The notes under the pieces were generated by a model. The model searched no databases. It was not told where the DNA came from and was given only the letters and a program-made list of their open reading frames with translations. This document shows positions 15,681 through 24,079 of a stretch of DNA of 55,060 nucleotides, piece after piece. The first letter of the stretch is position 1. Each line of letters opens with the position of its first letter. A program made the translations under genes and the position numbers. Source of the DNA: JANNAV01 sp031384695 (GTDB lineage: Bacteria > Pseudomonadota > Alphaproteobacteria > Rhodobacterales > Rhodobacteraceae); assembly GCA_031384695.1 (NCBI GenBank), contig JANNAV010000053.1, positions 1 to 55,060 of the forward strand, read 5' to 3'.

Positions 15681-17171
15681 ATGGCAACGGAATTAGAAAA
15701 AGGCGCAGGGGCTGGTGGCGGCGCACTGAGTGAGCTGGACGAGTTCTCGGCGATCCTGAAGCAGAATTTCAAACCGCGCAGCGATGTGGCGGCGAAAGAG
15801 GTTGAGAATGCTGTCGGCACGCTGGTGCGGCAGGCGCTTTCGGATGAAAGCGTGATTTCGGATGACATTCTGGACACCATCGACAAGATGATGGCCAAGC
15901 TGGACGAAAAGCTTTCGGCGCAGGTCAATGCGATCATTCACCACCCTGAGTACCAGAAGCTGGAAAGCAGTTGGCGCGGGTTGGCCTACACGGTGAACAA
16001 CACCGAGTCGGACAACAACATGAAGGTTACGGTGATGAACATCTCGAAGTCCGAACTGGACCGCGAGTTGCGTGGCTATCCGGGCGCGAAATGGGACCAG
16101 AGCCCGTTGTTCAAGAAGATCTACGAGGCCGAGTTCGGCCAGTTGGGTGGCCAGCCGTTTGGCGCGCTGGTGGGTGATTTCTACTTCGACCATTCCGCCT
16201 CGGACGTGCGTTTGCTGCGCGATCTGGGCAAGATTGCCGCCTCGGCGCATGCGCCGTTCATCTCGTCGGCGGCGCCCACGCTGCTGGGGATGGACAGCTG
16301 GAACGAGTTGGGCAACCCGCGCGATCTGTCCACCGTGTTTGATACCCCCGACTATGCCGGCTGGCATTCGCTGCGCGACAGCGAGAACTCGCGTTATCTG
16401 GCGATCACCCTGCCGCGCGTGCTGTCCCGCTCGCCTTACGGGCAAAACGGCGAGCCGGTAGAGGAGTTCAACTTCGAGGAGGCAACCGACGGTCACACCG
16501 GCAAGCACTATGCCTGGATGAACGCGGCGCATGCGATGGCGGTGAACATCAACCGCGCGCACAAGGAATATGGCTGGACCGTACAGATCAGGGGTGTGCA
16601 ATCGGGTGGCGAAGTGGCCAATCTGCCGGTACATAACTTCGATGTGGGCGACGGCTCGACCGACATGAAATGCCCGACCGAGTTCGCGATCAGCGACCGG
16701 CGCGAGGGTGAACTGTCGAAATCGGGGCTGATTTCGCTGGTCCACCGCAAGAACACCGACCGCGCCGCCTTCATCGGTGCGCAATCGTTGTACCGGCCGA
16801 AGAAATATTCGGATGATCAGGCGACTGCTTCGGACAACGTGTCCTCGCGCCTGCCCTATATCTTTGCCGTGTCCCGCTTCAGCCATTATCTGAAATGTAT
16901 GGTGCGTGACATGATCGGTTCCAACCGCGAGCGCGCACAGCTTGAGCGTGAGTTGGGGAACTGGATCGCCGGCTACGTCCACGCCTCGCCCTCGAATGCG
17001 AGCGAGCGTGAGAAGGCACTTCTGCCATTGGCCGCTGCCAAGGTTGAGGTGATCGAGGATGAAGAGAACCCGGGCTACTACGTGGGGAAATTCTTTCTTC
17101 GTCCACATTTCCAACTGGAAGGGATGGATATTGGCATGAGCCTTGTTTCAAAACTTCCTGGCAAGAATTGA
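15681..17171 (+). CDS. tssC: T6SS contractile sheath large subunit TssC
   Basis: TssC (VipB/ImpC) is the large sheath protein. The 496-residue sequence is typical over its whole length: ESSWRGLAYTVNNTESDNN near residue 95, YPGAKWDQSPLFKKIYEAEF, APFISSAAPTLLG near 195, the block around SRYLAITLPRVLSRSPYG near 240, and the C-terminal KVEVIEDEENPGYYVGKFF. It follows tssB by 62 bases. The conserved linker that joins sheath layers is intact as far as can be judged by eye. Confidence 0.97.
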   Translation: MATELEKGAGAGGGALSELDEFSAILKQNFKPRSDVAAKEVENAVGTLVRQALSDESVISDDILDTIDKMMAKLDEKLSAQVNAIIHHPEYQKLESSWRGLAYTVNNTESDNNMKVTVMNISKSELDRELRGYPGAKWDQSPLFKKIYEAEFGQLGGQPFGALVGDFYFDHSASDVRLLRDLGKIAASAHAPFISSAAPTLLGMDSWNELGNPRDLSTVFDTPDYAGWHSLRDSENSRYLAITLPRVLSRSPYGQNGEPVEEFNFEEATDGHTGKHYAWMNAAHAMAVNINRAHKEYGWTVQIRGVQSGGEVANLPVHNFDVGDGSTDMKCPTEFAISDRREGELSKSGLISLVHRKNTDRAAFIGAQSLYRPKKYSDDQATASDNVSSRLPYIFAVSRFSHYLKCMVRDMIGSNRERAQLERELGNWIAGYVHASPSNASEREKALLPLAAAKVEVIEDEENPGYYVGKFFLRPHFQLEGMDIGMSLVSKLPGKN

Positions 17172-17181
17172 AACTGAACCC

Positions 17182-17205
17182 CCTCTGGGCACACTCATCC
17201 AGAGG
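17182..17205 (+). other. RNA hairpin between tssC and hcp
   Basis: A perfect 7-bp stem CCTCTGG/CCAGAGG with a 10-base loop lies 27 bases before the hcp start and just ahead of its AGGAG site. No T-run follows, so it is more likely an mRNA processing or stabilising structure than a terminator. Confidence 0.55.
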
Positions 17206-17231
17206 ATATTAGCAACCAAGGAGACACCAAA

Positions 17232-17723
17232 ATGGCACTTGAAGGATTTCTGGACATTGACGGCGTTGAGGGCGAAAGCCTGAAAAAAGGCTATGAGAAG
17301 AAGATCGAGATCATGGACTTTTCCTGGGGCGCAACCCAGTCGGGCACCTCGCAAAAGGGCACCGGCAGCGGTAGCGGCATGGCGAACGTGCAAGACTTCA
17401 GCTTCTCGAAGTACCTCGACAAGACCTCGCCGATCCTGTTCCAGGCGCTGCTGATCGGTACGCACTTCAAAACCGTGAAGTACACGATGCGCAAAGTGAC
17501 GGGGGCGGCACAGCTGCCCTATTTCACCATCATCTTCGAAGATCTGATCGTGTCCAGCTATCAGACCGGCGCGGGTATGGGCGGCGATGATCAGGTTCAC
17601 GAGCGTCTGTCGCTCAACTTTGCGCGCTTCAAGCTGGAGTTCCAGGTTCAGAACGCGCAGGGCGGCATGCTTGGCAAGACGACGGCCTCCTGGGATATCC
17701 CGAAGGGCACGCCCGTCTCCTGA
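17232..17723 (+). CDS. hcp: T6SS tube protein Hcp (TssD)
   Basis: Hcp hexamers stack to form the inner tube that is fired out of the cell. The 163-residue protein shows the family pattern: FLDIDGVEGESLKKGYEKKI at the start, the SSGTSQKGTGSGSGMANVQDF-type loop (seen in part as GTGSGSGMANVQDFSF), KTVKYTMRKVTG, and SLNFARFKLEFQ near the end. A strong AAGGAG ribosome site precedes the ATG. It has no signal peptide. Hairpins on both sides of the gene may give its message extra stability, which would fit the high amount of Hcp that T6SS cells make. Confidence 0.97.
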   Translation: MALEGFLDIDGVEGESLKKGYEKKIEIMDFSWGATQSGTSQKGTGSGSGMANVQDFSFSKYLDKTSPILFQALLIGTHFKTVKYTMRKVTGAAQLPYFTIIFEDLIVSSYQTGAGMGGDDQVHERLSLNFARFKLEFQVQNAQGGMLGKTTASWDIPKGTPVS

Positions 17724-17756
17724 TCCTGAGGTTTTCGGTCCGATCGCGGATCTTCG

Positions 17757-17783
17757 TACCGGGCGCGCCATTCGTGCCCGGTA
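17757..17783 (+). terminator. Hairpin after hcp, possible attenuator
   Basis: A perfect 8-bp stem TACCGGGC/GCCCGGTA with an 11-base loop lies 33 bases after the hcp stop and before tssE. The 3' side reads CTGCCTT and has no clear T-run. It could protect the hcp 3' end from exonucleases or partly stop transcription, lowering tssEFG-clpV relative to hcp. Confidence 0.55.
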
Positions 17784-17839
17784 CTGCCTTGAAAGTGGTA
17801 TGGCACCGCCTGTGCCAGTTCCTGCGACGCGAGTGCGCA

Positions 17840-18397
17840 ATGAAAGAACGAAGCGACGGCTATTTCCAGATCTCGCTGATGAATGTCTTTCGTCAGGCCG
17901 CGCGACAACGGGACGCCAAAGCGCAGGATCAAACCATTACCGAGGACGGCGGGCGAGTGCTTTCGGCGCGCAGCGTGGAGCGGCGCGAGGGCGCAAGTCA
18001 GGCCACATTGCGCGAACATCTGGCGCAGGATCTGGCGAACCTGATGGGCACGATCAATCTTGAGGCCGCGCAGTCTTTGGAAGGCTTTGACTTTGTTCGG
18101 AATTCAGTGCTGAACTACGGCATGTTGGATATGAGCCGCATGACTACCGATGATTACCGCAAATCCAAGATCACCAAGGATTTGCGGCTTGCGCTGCTGG
18201 CCAATGAACCGCGGCTGATTGCCGAGACGCTGGTGGTGAAACTGCGCGAGGGCGGGGCCGATTTGGCGCAGCGGATTGCCTTTGACATCACCGCCGAGAT
18301 GGCCGCCCGCCCGGTTGATGTGCCGATGGAGTTTGTGGCGGAAATTGATACCGGGGCGGGGAAGATTGCGATGTCCAATCTTGTGATCCGGGGATGA
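17840..18397 (+). CDS. tssE: T6SS baseplate protein TssE (gp25-like)
   Basis: TssE is the gp25-like baseplate component that starts sheath assembly. The 185-residue protein has the pattern SLMNVFRQ at the N-terminus, SVERREGASQATLREHLAQ (the family's arginine-rich region leading to the helix with LRE.L..DL), FVRNSVLNYGMLDMSRMT, and EPRLIAETLVVKLREGG. The ATG at 17840 gives the normal family start; an upstream in-frame codon would add 22 residues over the hairpin region and lacks support. It overlaps tssF by ATGA. Confidence 0.92.
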   Translation: MKERSDGYFQISLMNVFRQAARQRDAKAQDQTITEDGGRVLSARSVERREGASQATLREHLAQDLANLMGTINLEAAQSLEGFDFVRNSVLNYGMLDMSRMTTDDYRKSKITKDLRLALLANEPRLIAETLVVKLREGGADLAQRIAFDITAEMAARPVDVPMEFVAEIDTGAGKIAMSNLVIRG

Positions 18398-20331
18398 ACC
18401 GCGCCTTTCTGGAAGCGTATAATCGCGAGCTTTCCCTGCTGTACGAAGGTGCCAAGGAGTTTTCCGAAGACTATCCGGGTATCGCCGAGCGTCTTGGCGG
18501 GCTGACCCAGGACAATCTGGACCCTGCGGTTGCGGGCTTGCTGGAGGGGGCCGCGTTCATGGCGGCGCGGGTGCAGCTTAAGCTGGATACCGAGTTTGAA
18601 ACCTTCACCGCCGAATTGCTGGATCAGTTGCTGCCCAATTTCATGGCCCCGACGCCAAGCGCCATTCTGGTGCAGGCCGAGCCGATCTATGCCGATGAAG
18701 CGCTGACAAAGGGCAAGACACTGCCCGCCGGGGCCTATCTTGACGCCCGCTATGTGGACCGGGAGCAGCGGATTTCCTGCCGGTTCCGCCTGTCGGCACC
18801 GCTGGAGTTGTGGCCGCTGCGAATTTCGGCGGCGCGGTTTGTGGCCGGGCCGGGTGCGTTTCAGGCGCTGGGGTTGGATGTGGTGCCGGGCACGGCGGGC
18901 GGGTTGATCCTGTCGATCATGCGCCCGGTGTCGGGCGAGCAGAAAGACAAGCCGGGCAAGCCGGTTTCCACCGTGGAGGCCGAGAGCCTGCCGTTCTATC
19001 TGGCGGGCGATGCGGGCGATTGCATCGCGATTTATGAACACCTGTTCCGCGACACCACGCGCATCACCCTGCGCTATCTGAACGCGCGCGGCGATCCGGT
19101 GTTCCTGCGCCTGCCGCCCGATTGTCTGGAACAGCTTGGCTTTCACGATAACGAGGCGCTGTTCCCCGAGGATACCCGGGTGTTCCGGGGGTTTTCCCTG
19201 CTGCGCGAGTTCTTCATGTTTCCGCAGAAGTTTCAGGGCTTTCGGCTTGGCGGGCTGCGCAAGATCCTGCCGCAGGTCAAGGCCGCAAGCTTTGATCTGA
19301 TGTTCGAGATGGAAGCCCTGCGGCCGAACCTTGCCGCCCGGGTAACCGCCGATCATTTCCGTATTTTCGCCGCCCCCGCCATCAACCTGTTCGAGGAAAA
19401 CTGCAGTCAGGTAAAGCTGGAAGGGCTGCGGCACGAATATCTGGTGCAGGCCGACAGCAGCCCCTCGACGCATTACGAAGTGCAGCGGGTGACCGAGGTT
19501 TTCGCCTATTACGCCGATGTGAAAGACAAGATCCCGGTGCATCCTCTGTACGGGGTGCCCGCCGATGTGATGCAGCCGCGCGAGGCGCTGTATTTCACCG
19601 CCAAACAGCGGCCAAGGCGGCTGAATGCCAAGGAAAAGCGCTTTGGCCAGACCACGGGCTATACCGGTTCTGAGACTCTGATCTCGATCTTCGAGCCGGG
19701 GCATCTGGACAGTGCCGAGCGGGTAAAGCGGTTGCAGGTAAAGCTTTTATGCTCCAACCGGCATTTGCCGCAATATCTGCCGATCGCGCAGGGTGGGGCG
19801 GAATTCAAGATGAATGATGACGCGGGCCTGCCAATCCGCTGTATTGCGGGGCCAACGCAGCCGCGCGAAAGCGTGATCCAACTGGAGCAGAACGCGCCGC
19901 ACCGCACCCAAGCCGGGCCGGTACATTGGCGGTTGATCAGCTTTTTGTCGCTGAACTTTCTGGGGTTGGACAACCGGGGCAGTCGGGATGAGGCGGCGGC
20001 GCTGCGCGAGTTGCTGTCGCTGTTCACCGATATCTCGTCACAGGTTTCCGAGCGGCAGTTGCAGGGGTTGAAAGCGGTTTCCAGCCGCCCGGTGGTGCGC
20101 ACGATTCGCCGCGCCGGGGGCTATCATGCGGCGCGCGGCACCGAGGTGACCTTGCAATTTGATGAGCGCGGCTTTGAAGGTTCGGGGATTTTCCTGCTGG
20201 GCGCGGTGCTGGACCGGTTCATGGCGGAATACGCCTCGATCAACAGCTTTACCCAGGTTGTGATCCGGTCGGAACAGCGGGGGCTGGTGAAAACCTGGCC
20301 CGCGCGCACCGGGCAGGGGCCGCTGTTATGA
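18394..20331 (+). CDS. tssF: T6SS baseplate wedge protein TssF
   Basis: TssF (VasA/ImpG) forms the baseplate wedge with TssG, TssE and TssK. The 645-residue protein starts with the characteristic FLEAYNRELSLLYEGAKEF and has LLDQLLPNFMAPTPSAILVQ near residue 75-95. Further on are FRGFSLLREFFMFPQKFQGF near 265 and GGYHAARGTEVTLQFDERGF near 575, all typical. It starts four bases inside tssE (ATGA) and ends four bases inside tssG (ATGA), so the three baseplate genes are translationally coupled. Confidence 0.96.
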   Translation: MNRAFLEAYNRELSLLYEGAKEFSEDYPGIAERLGGLTQDNLDPAVAGLLEGAAFMAARVQLKLDTEFETFTAELLDQLLPNFMAPTPSAILVQAEPIYADEALTKGKTLPAGAYLDARYVDREQRISCRFRLSAPLELWPLRISAARFVAGPGAFQALGLDVVPGTAGGLILSIMRPVSGEQKDKPGKPVSTVEAESLPFYLAGDAGDCIAIYEHLFRDTTRITLRYLNARGDPVFLRLPPDCLEQLGFHDNEALFPEDTRVFRGFSLLREFFMFPQKFQGFRLGGLRKILPQVKAASFDLMFEMEALRPNLAARVTADHFRIFAAPAINLFEENCSQVKLEGLRHEYLVQADSSPSTHYEVQRVTEVFAYYADVKDKIPVHPLYGVPADVMQPREALYFTAKQRPRRLNAKEKRFGQTTGYTGSETLISIFEPGHLDSAERVKRLQVKLLCSNRHLPQYLPIAQGGAEFKMNDDAGLPIRCIAGPTQPRESVIQLEQNAPHRTQAGPVHWRLISFLSLNFLGLDNRGSRDEAAALRELLSLFTDISSQVSERQLQGLKAVSSRPVVRTIRRAGGYHAARGTEVTLQFDERGFEGSGIFLLGAVLDRFMAEYASINSFTQVVIRSEQRGLVKTWPARTGQGPLL

Positions 20332-21332
20332 GCAAATCCCCGACCCGCCGCGATGCGCTGAAGGCTGATCCGACGCAGTTCGGGTTTCTGGCGCTGCTGC
20401 GCGAGTTGGAGCGGGCGCATCCGGAAAACCCGCGGATCGGCCGCAATCTGACGCTGCGGCAGGAAACCGTGCGGCTGGGGCAAGAACCGTTTCTGGCCTT
20501 TCCCGATGCCAATGTTACCCAGGTGAAAGAGGGCAAGAACGGCAAGCTGCGGGTGCGTTCGAACTTTCTGGGCTATTTCGGCCCGCAAGGGGCGCTGCCG
20601 CTGAACACCACTTCCGAGGTGTACCAATGGTACATCCTGCGCGACGAGGCGTTCGTGTGCCTTGCGGATCTGTTCACCAGCCGGTTTCAACAGTTGTTTT
20701 TCCGGGCATGGTCGGATGCGCGCGGCATCACCCAGCTTGATCACCCGGTGGATGACCGGTTTCAGGGCTATGTCGGCGCGCCGGTGGGGATGGCATCGCA
20801 GGCGCTGCGCAACCGGGGGGTGGTGCCGGACATGGCGCGGCTGCCGCTGACCGGCATCGCCATGGCGCGGGTGAAAAGCCCGGTGCGGCTGCGGCAGATG
20901 CTTGAAAAGCTGTGCGGGGTGGCGATTACTATTGAAGAGAACATCCCGGTCTGGCTGCCGTTCGAGCCTTCGGATTTGAGCCGACTTGGGGCTGCGGGCA
21001 GCACTTTGGGCCGCGATTGCCGGCTTGGCGCGCGGGTGCAGGGGGTGAATGAGAAAATCCGGCTGGGAGTGCGCTGTGAAAGCCTGCCGGAGTACCAGAG
21101 TTTCTTGCCCGGCGGCGTTAACTTTATCCGCCTGACAGAGCTTTTGTTCTGCTATCTTGGCCATGAAACCGAAGTTGAAATCGCGCCCTCGCTGCCTGCC
21201 GATCAGATCAAGGCGGTGGCGCTGGGCAAGGGGGCGGCTTTGGGGTGGACCGGCTGGATGGCACCGGTGCCCGCCGAACCGGGCAGCTATCGAAGTGATG
21301 CGGTGTTCTCATCGGAACGCAAGACGGGTTGA
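20328..21332 (+). CDS. tssG: T6SS baseplate protein TssG
   Basis: TssG (VasB/ImpH) is the partner of TssF in the baseplate. The 334-residue protein has the N-terminal FGFLALLRELERAHPENPRI block, the central LRVRSNFLGYFGPQGALPL motif, and a C-terminal region with LGRDCRLGARVQGVNEKIRL and PGGVNFIRLTELLFCYLG, as in the family. It overlaps tssF by four bases and is followed after 36 bases by clpV. Confidence 0.95.
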   Translation: MSKSPTRRDALKADPTQFGFLALLRELERAHPENPRIGRNLTLRQETVRLGQEPFLAFPDANVTQVKEGKNGKLRVRSNFLGYFGPQGALPLNTTSEVYQWYILRDEAFVCLADLFTSRFQQLFFRAWSDARGITQLDHPVDDRFQGYVGAPVGMASQALRNRGVVPDMARLPLTGIAMARVKSPVRLRQMLEKLCGVAITIEENIPVWLPFEPSDLSRLGAAGSTLGRDCRLGARVQGVNEKIRLGVRCESLPEYQSFLPGGVNFIRLTELLFCYLGHETEVEIAPSLPADQIKAVALGKGAALGWTGWMAPVPAEPGSYRSDAVFSSERKTG

Positions 21333-21368
21333 ACGCGGGAAAAGACATAGCAAAAAAGGGATAGGATC

Positions 21369-24005
21369 ATGGCTGATATCAGTATGGAAACCGTTGCCGG
21401 CAAGTTGAACAGGGTGGGCTATGATGCCTTCCTGCAATCGCTGCGCCACGCCAAGAACGAGGGCAACCGCAACGTCGAATTGTCGCATTGGCTGTTTCAC
21501 ATCGCCGCCAACCCGAAATCCGATCTGTCGATGACGCTGCAGCATTTCAAGCTGGACCGGGCGAAGCTGGTAAAGGATCTGGGCTCGGTGATCGATCAGT
21601 TGCGCAAGAACACCACCGAGATGCCCGCGATCTCCGAGCAGATGACCGATATCCTTGATCGCGGCTGGCATTACGCAACGCTGTTGTTTGCCGAGGCGCA
21701 GATCCGCACCGGGCATGCGCTGGTGGCGGCGCTGAAGAACCAGAGCCTGCGCCGCGAGTTGGTGCAGATGTCGAAGGTGTTCGGCGAGATCAGCGTTGAC
21801 AGTCTGGTGTCCGAGGCGCGCTCGGCCTGGAAGGACAGCGACGAAGAAGACATGCGGCCGATGGATGGAACCGGGATCGGTCGCGCGGCGGCGGGGGCCG
21901 CGGCGGCGGGCGGTGGCGGCGGTGGCACCACGGCGCTGGACCGGTTTACGGTGGACATGACGGCGATTGCCGCCAGCGGCAAGATGGACCCGATTGTGGG
22001 CCGGGATGAGGAAATCAGGCAGATCATCGACGTGCTGTTGCGCCGCAGGCAAAACAACCCGATTCTCACTGGCGAGGCCGGGGTGGGCAAGACGGCGGTG
22101 GTCGAGGGCTTTGCCCAACGGCTGGCGGCGGGTCTGGTGCCGCCATCTTTGCAAGGCGTGCGGCTGCATTCGCTTGACCTGGGGTTGATGCAGGCCGGAG
22201 CCAGCATGAAGGGCGAGTTTGAACAGCGTCTGCGGTCGGTGATCGACGAGGTACAATCGTCGCCCACGCCGATCATCATGTTCATCGACGAGGCGCATAC
22301 CTTGGTTGGCGCGGGCGGCGCTGCGGGCACCGGGGATGCCGCGAACCTGCTGAAACCGGCACTGGCGCGGGGCACCTTGCGCACCATTGGCGCCACCACC
22401 TGGGCCGAATACCGCAACCATTTCGAGAAAGACCCGGCCCTGACGCGGCGCTTTCAGCCGGTGAATGTGGACGAGCCTTCGGTGGACAAGTGCTGCTACA
22501 TGCTGCGCGGCATTCTGGGCCCGATGGAGGCGCATCACGGGGTGCGGATTTCGGATGAAGCTATCGTGGCGGCGGTAAGCCTTTCGGCGCGCTATATCCC
22601 TTCACGGCAGTTGCCGGACAAGGCGGTATCCTTGCTCGACACCGCTTGCGCGCGTGTGGCGATCAGCCAATCGACCACGCCCGCCAAGGTTGCCGATCTG
22701 AAGGATAAAATCGCGGCGCTCAATTCAGAGATCGCGGCGAAAGAGGCGCAGCGCGATCTGGGCGAGGTGAACGAGGACCGCATCAAGGAGGCGCAGGGCG
22801 AGGTGGCAGAAGCCGAGGCAACGCTGGCCACCACCGAGGCGCTTTACATTGGCGAGAAGGCGCTGGTTGACGAAATCATCGGCTTGCGCGGCAATCTGGC
22901 GACGGAGGAGACCGACAAGGACAGCATTCGCGGGGCGCTGGCGGGCAAGATCCATGAATTGGAGGCCGCAAGCCCGGATGACCGTATGGTGTACAGCCAT
23001 GTGGACGAACAATCCGTCGCCTCGGTGATCTCGGACTGGACCGGCATCCCCGCCGGGCGGATGGTGTCGGACGAGTTGAAGTCGATCCTGACGCTGGGCG
23101 ACCGCCTTAAAGAGCGGGTGATCGGGCAGGACCACGGGCTTGAGATGATCGCCAAGCGGATCGAGACGGCATCAGCCAAGCTTTCCAACCCCAACAAGCC
23201 GATCGGGGTGTTCATGCTGTGCGGCCCTTCGGGTGTGGGCAAGACCGAAACCGCATTGGCGCTGGCCGAGGCGGTGTATGGCGGCGAGCAGAACATCATC
23301 ACCATCAACATGAGCGAGTTTCAGGAGGCGCATACCGTCAGCCTGCTGAAAGGCGCGCCTCCGGGCTATGTCGGCTATGGCGAGGGCGGGCGGCTGACCG
23401 AGGCGGTGCGGCGCAAACCCTATTCGGTGGTGCTGCTGGACGAGATCGAGAAGGCGCATTCGGATGTGCACGAGTTGTTCTTTCAGGTGTTCGACAAGGG
23501 CATCATGGAGGACGGCTCGGGCCGGGCGATCAACTTCAAGAACACGCTGATCCTGCTGACCTCGAATGTAGGCACCGAGGTGATCATGGATATGGCGGAA
23601 AAGGGCGAAACCCGGCCGGATGTAGATGATCTTTCCGAGGCGATGAAGCCGTACCTGACGCGGGTGTTCCCAGCGGCGTTGCTGGGGCGGATCGTGACGA
23701 TCCCCTACTTTCCGCTGTCAACCGAGGTGCTGGCGGGCATCGTGAAGCTGAAACTGCGGGCCATCGTGCGGCGGATGAAAGAGAACCACGGGGCGGTGAT
23801 GACGGTTTCACCCGAAGTGATGACCTTTATCGTCGATCAGTGCAAAGACCCGGATTCGGGCGGGCGGATGGTGGACAACATCATCACCAACTCGATCCTG
23901 CCGGATCTTTCGCGTGAGGTGCTGAGCCGGATGGTGGCACAGACCGAGATGAAATCGGTGGAAGTGGTGATGAAAGACGGCAAGATCGGCTATGAGTTCA
24001 CCTGA
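21369..24005 (+). CDS. tssH: T6SS AAA+ ATPase ClpV (TssH)
   Basis: ClpV recycles contracted sheaths by unfolding TssC, so that the machine can fire again. The 878-residue protein has the ClpV N-domain (LKHAK-like block, here LRHAKNEGNRNVELSHWLF), a first AAA domain with Walker A GEAGVGKT at about residue 235 and Walker B MFIDEAH, a short middle domain (about 440-520), and a second AAA domain with Walker A GPSGVGKT near 619 and VLLDEIEKAH. The C-terminal ClpB-type small domain is complete. An AAAAAAGGGATAGG stretch before the ATG supplies the ribosome site. It is the last gene of the T6SS run and converges on the next gene. Confidence 0.96.
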   Translation: MADISMETVAGKLNRVGYDAFLQSLRHAKNEGNRNVELSHWLFHIAANPKSDLSMTLQHFKLDRAKLVKDLGSVIDQLRKNTTEMPAISEQMTDILDRGWHYATLLFAEAQIRTGHALVAALKNQSLRRELVQMSKVFGEISVDSLVSEARSAWKDSDEEDMRPMDGTGIGRAAAGAAAAGGGGGGTTALDRFTVDMTAIAASGKMDPIVGRDEEIRQIIDVLLRRRQNNPILTGEAGVGKTAVVEGFAQRLAAGLVPPSLQGVRLHSLDLGLMQAGASMKGEFEQRLRSVIDEVQSSPTPIIMFIDEAHTLVGAGGAAGTGDAANLLKPALARGTLRTIGATTWAEYRNHFEKDPALTRRFQPVNVDEPSVDKCCYMLRGILGPMEAHHGVRISDEAIVAAVSLSARYIPSRQLPDKAVSLLDTACARVAISQSTTPAKVADLKDKIAALNSEIAAKEAQRDLGEVNEDRIKEAQGEVAEAEATLATTEALYIGEKALVDEIIGLRGNLATEETDKDSIRGALAGKIHELEAASPDDRMVYSHVDEQSVASVISDWTGIPAGRMVSDELKSILTLGDRLKERVIGQDHGLEMIAKRIETASAKLSNPNKPIGVFMLCGPSGVGKTETALALAEAVYGGEQNIITINMSEFQEAHTVSLLKGAPPGYVGYGEGGRLTEAVRRKPYSVVLLDEIEKAHSDVHELFFQVFDKGIMEDGSGRAINFKNTLILLTSNVGTEVIMDMAEKGETRPDVDDLSEAMKPYLTRVFPAALLGRIVTIPYFPLSTEVLAGIVKLKLRAIVRRMKENHGAVMTVSPEVMTFIVDQCKDPDSGGRMVDNIITNSILPDLSREVLSRMVAQTEMKSVEVVMKDGKIGYEFT

Positions 24006-24043
24006 CCGGTGCCCGGCGGGGGTGCTTGCGGTGATGCAGGTGC

Positions 24044-24074
24044 TTCCGGCGGGGATATTTAGGCAGAGAAGAAT
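24044..24074. repeat. Rhodobacterales-type intergenic motif
   Basis: The 74-base gap between the convergent clpV and peptidase genes contains TTCCGGCGGGGATATTT followed by a GGCAGAGAAGAA-like stretch. From general familiarity, close variants of this motif are frequent near gene ends in Rhodobacter and related genomes; its role is unknown to me. Only one full copy is visible in this window. Confidence 0.45.
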
Positions 24075-24079
24075 GCGGT

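Noticed and set aside
1..24005. Sigma-54 promoter sites for the T6SS operon
   Set aside because: No convincing TGGCAC-N5-TTGC pattern was found in the gaps before pppA, vgrG, tssB or hcp.
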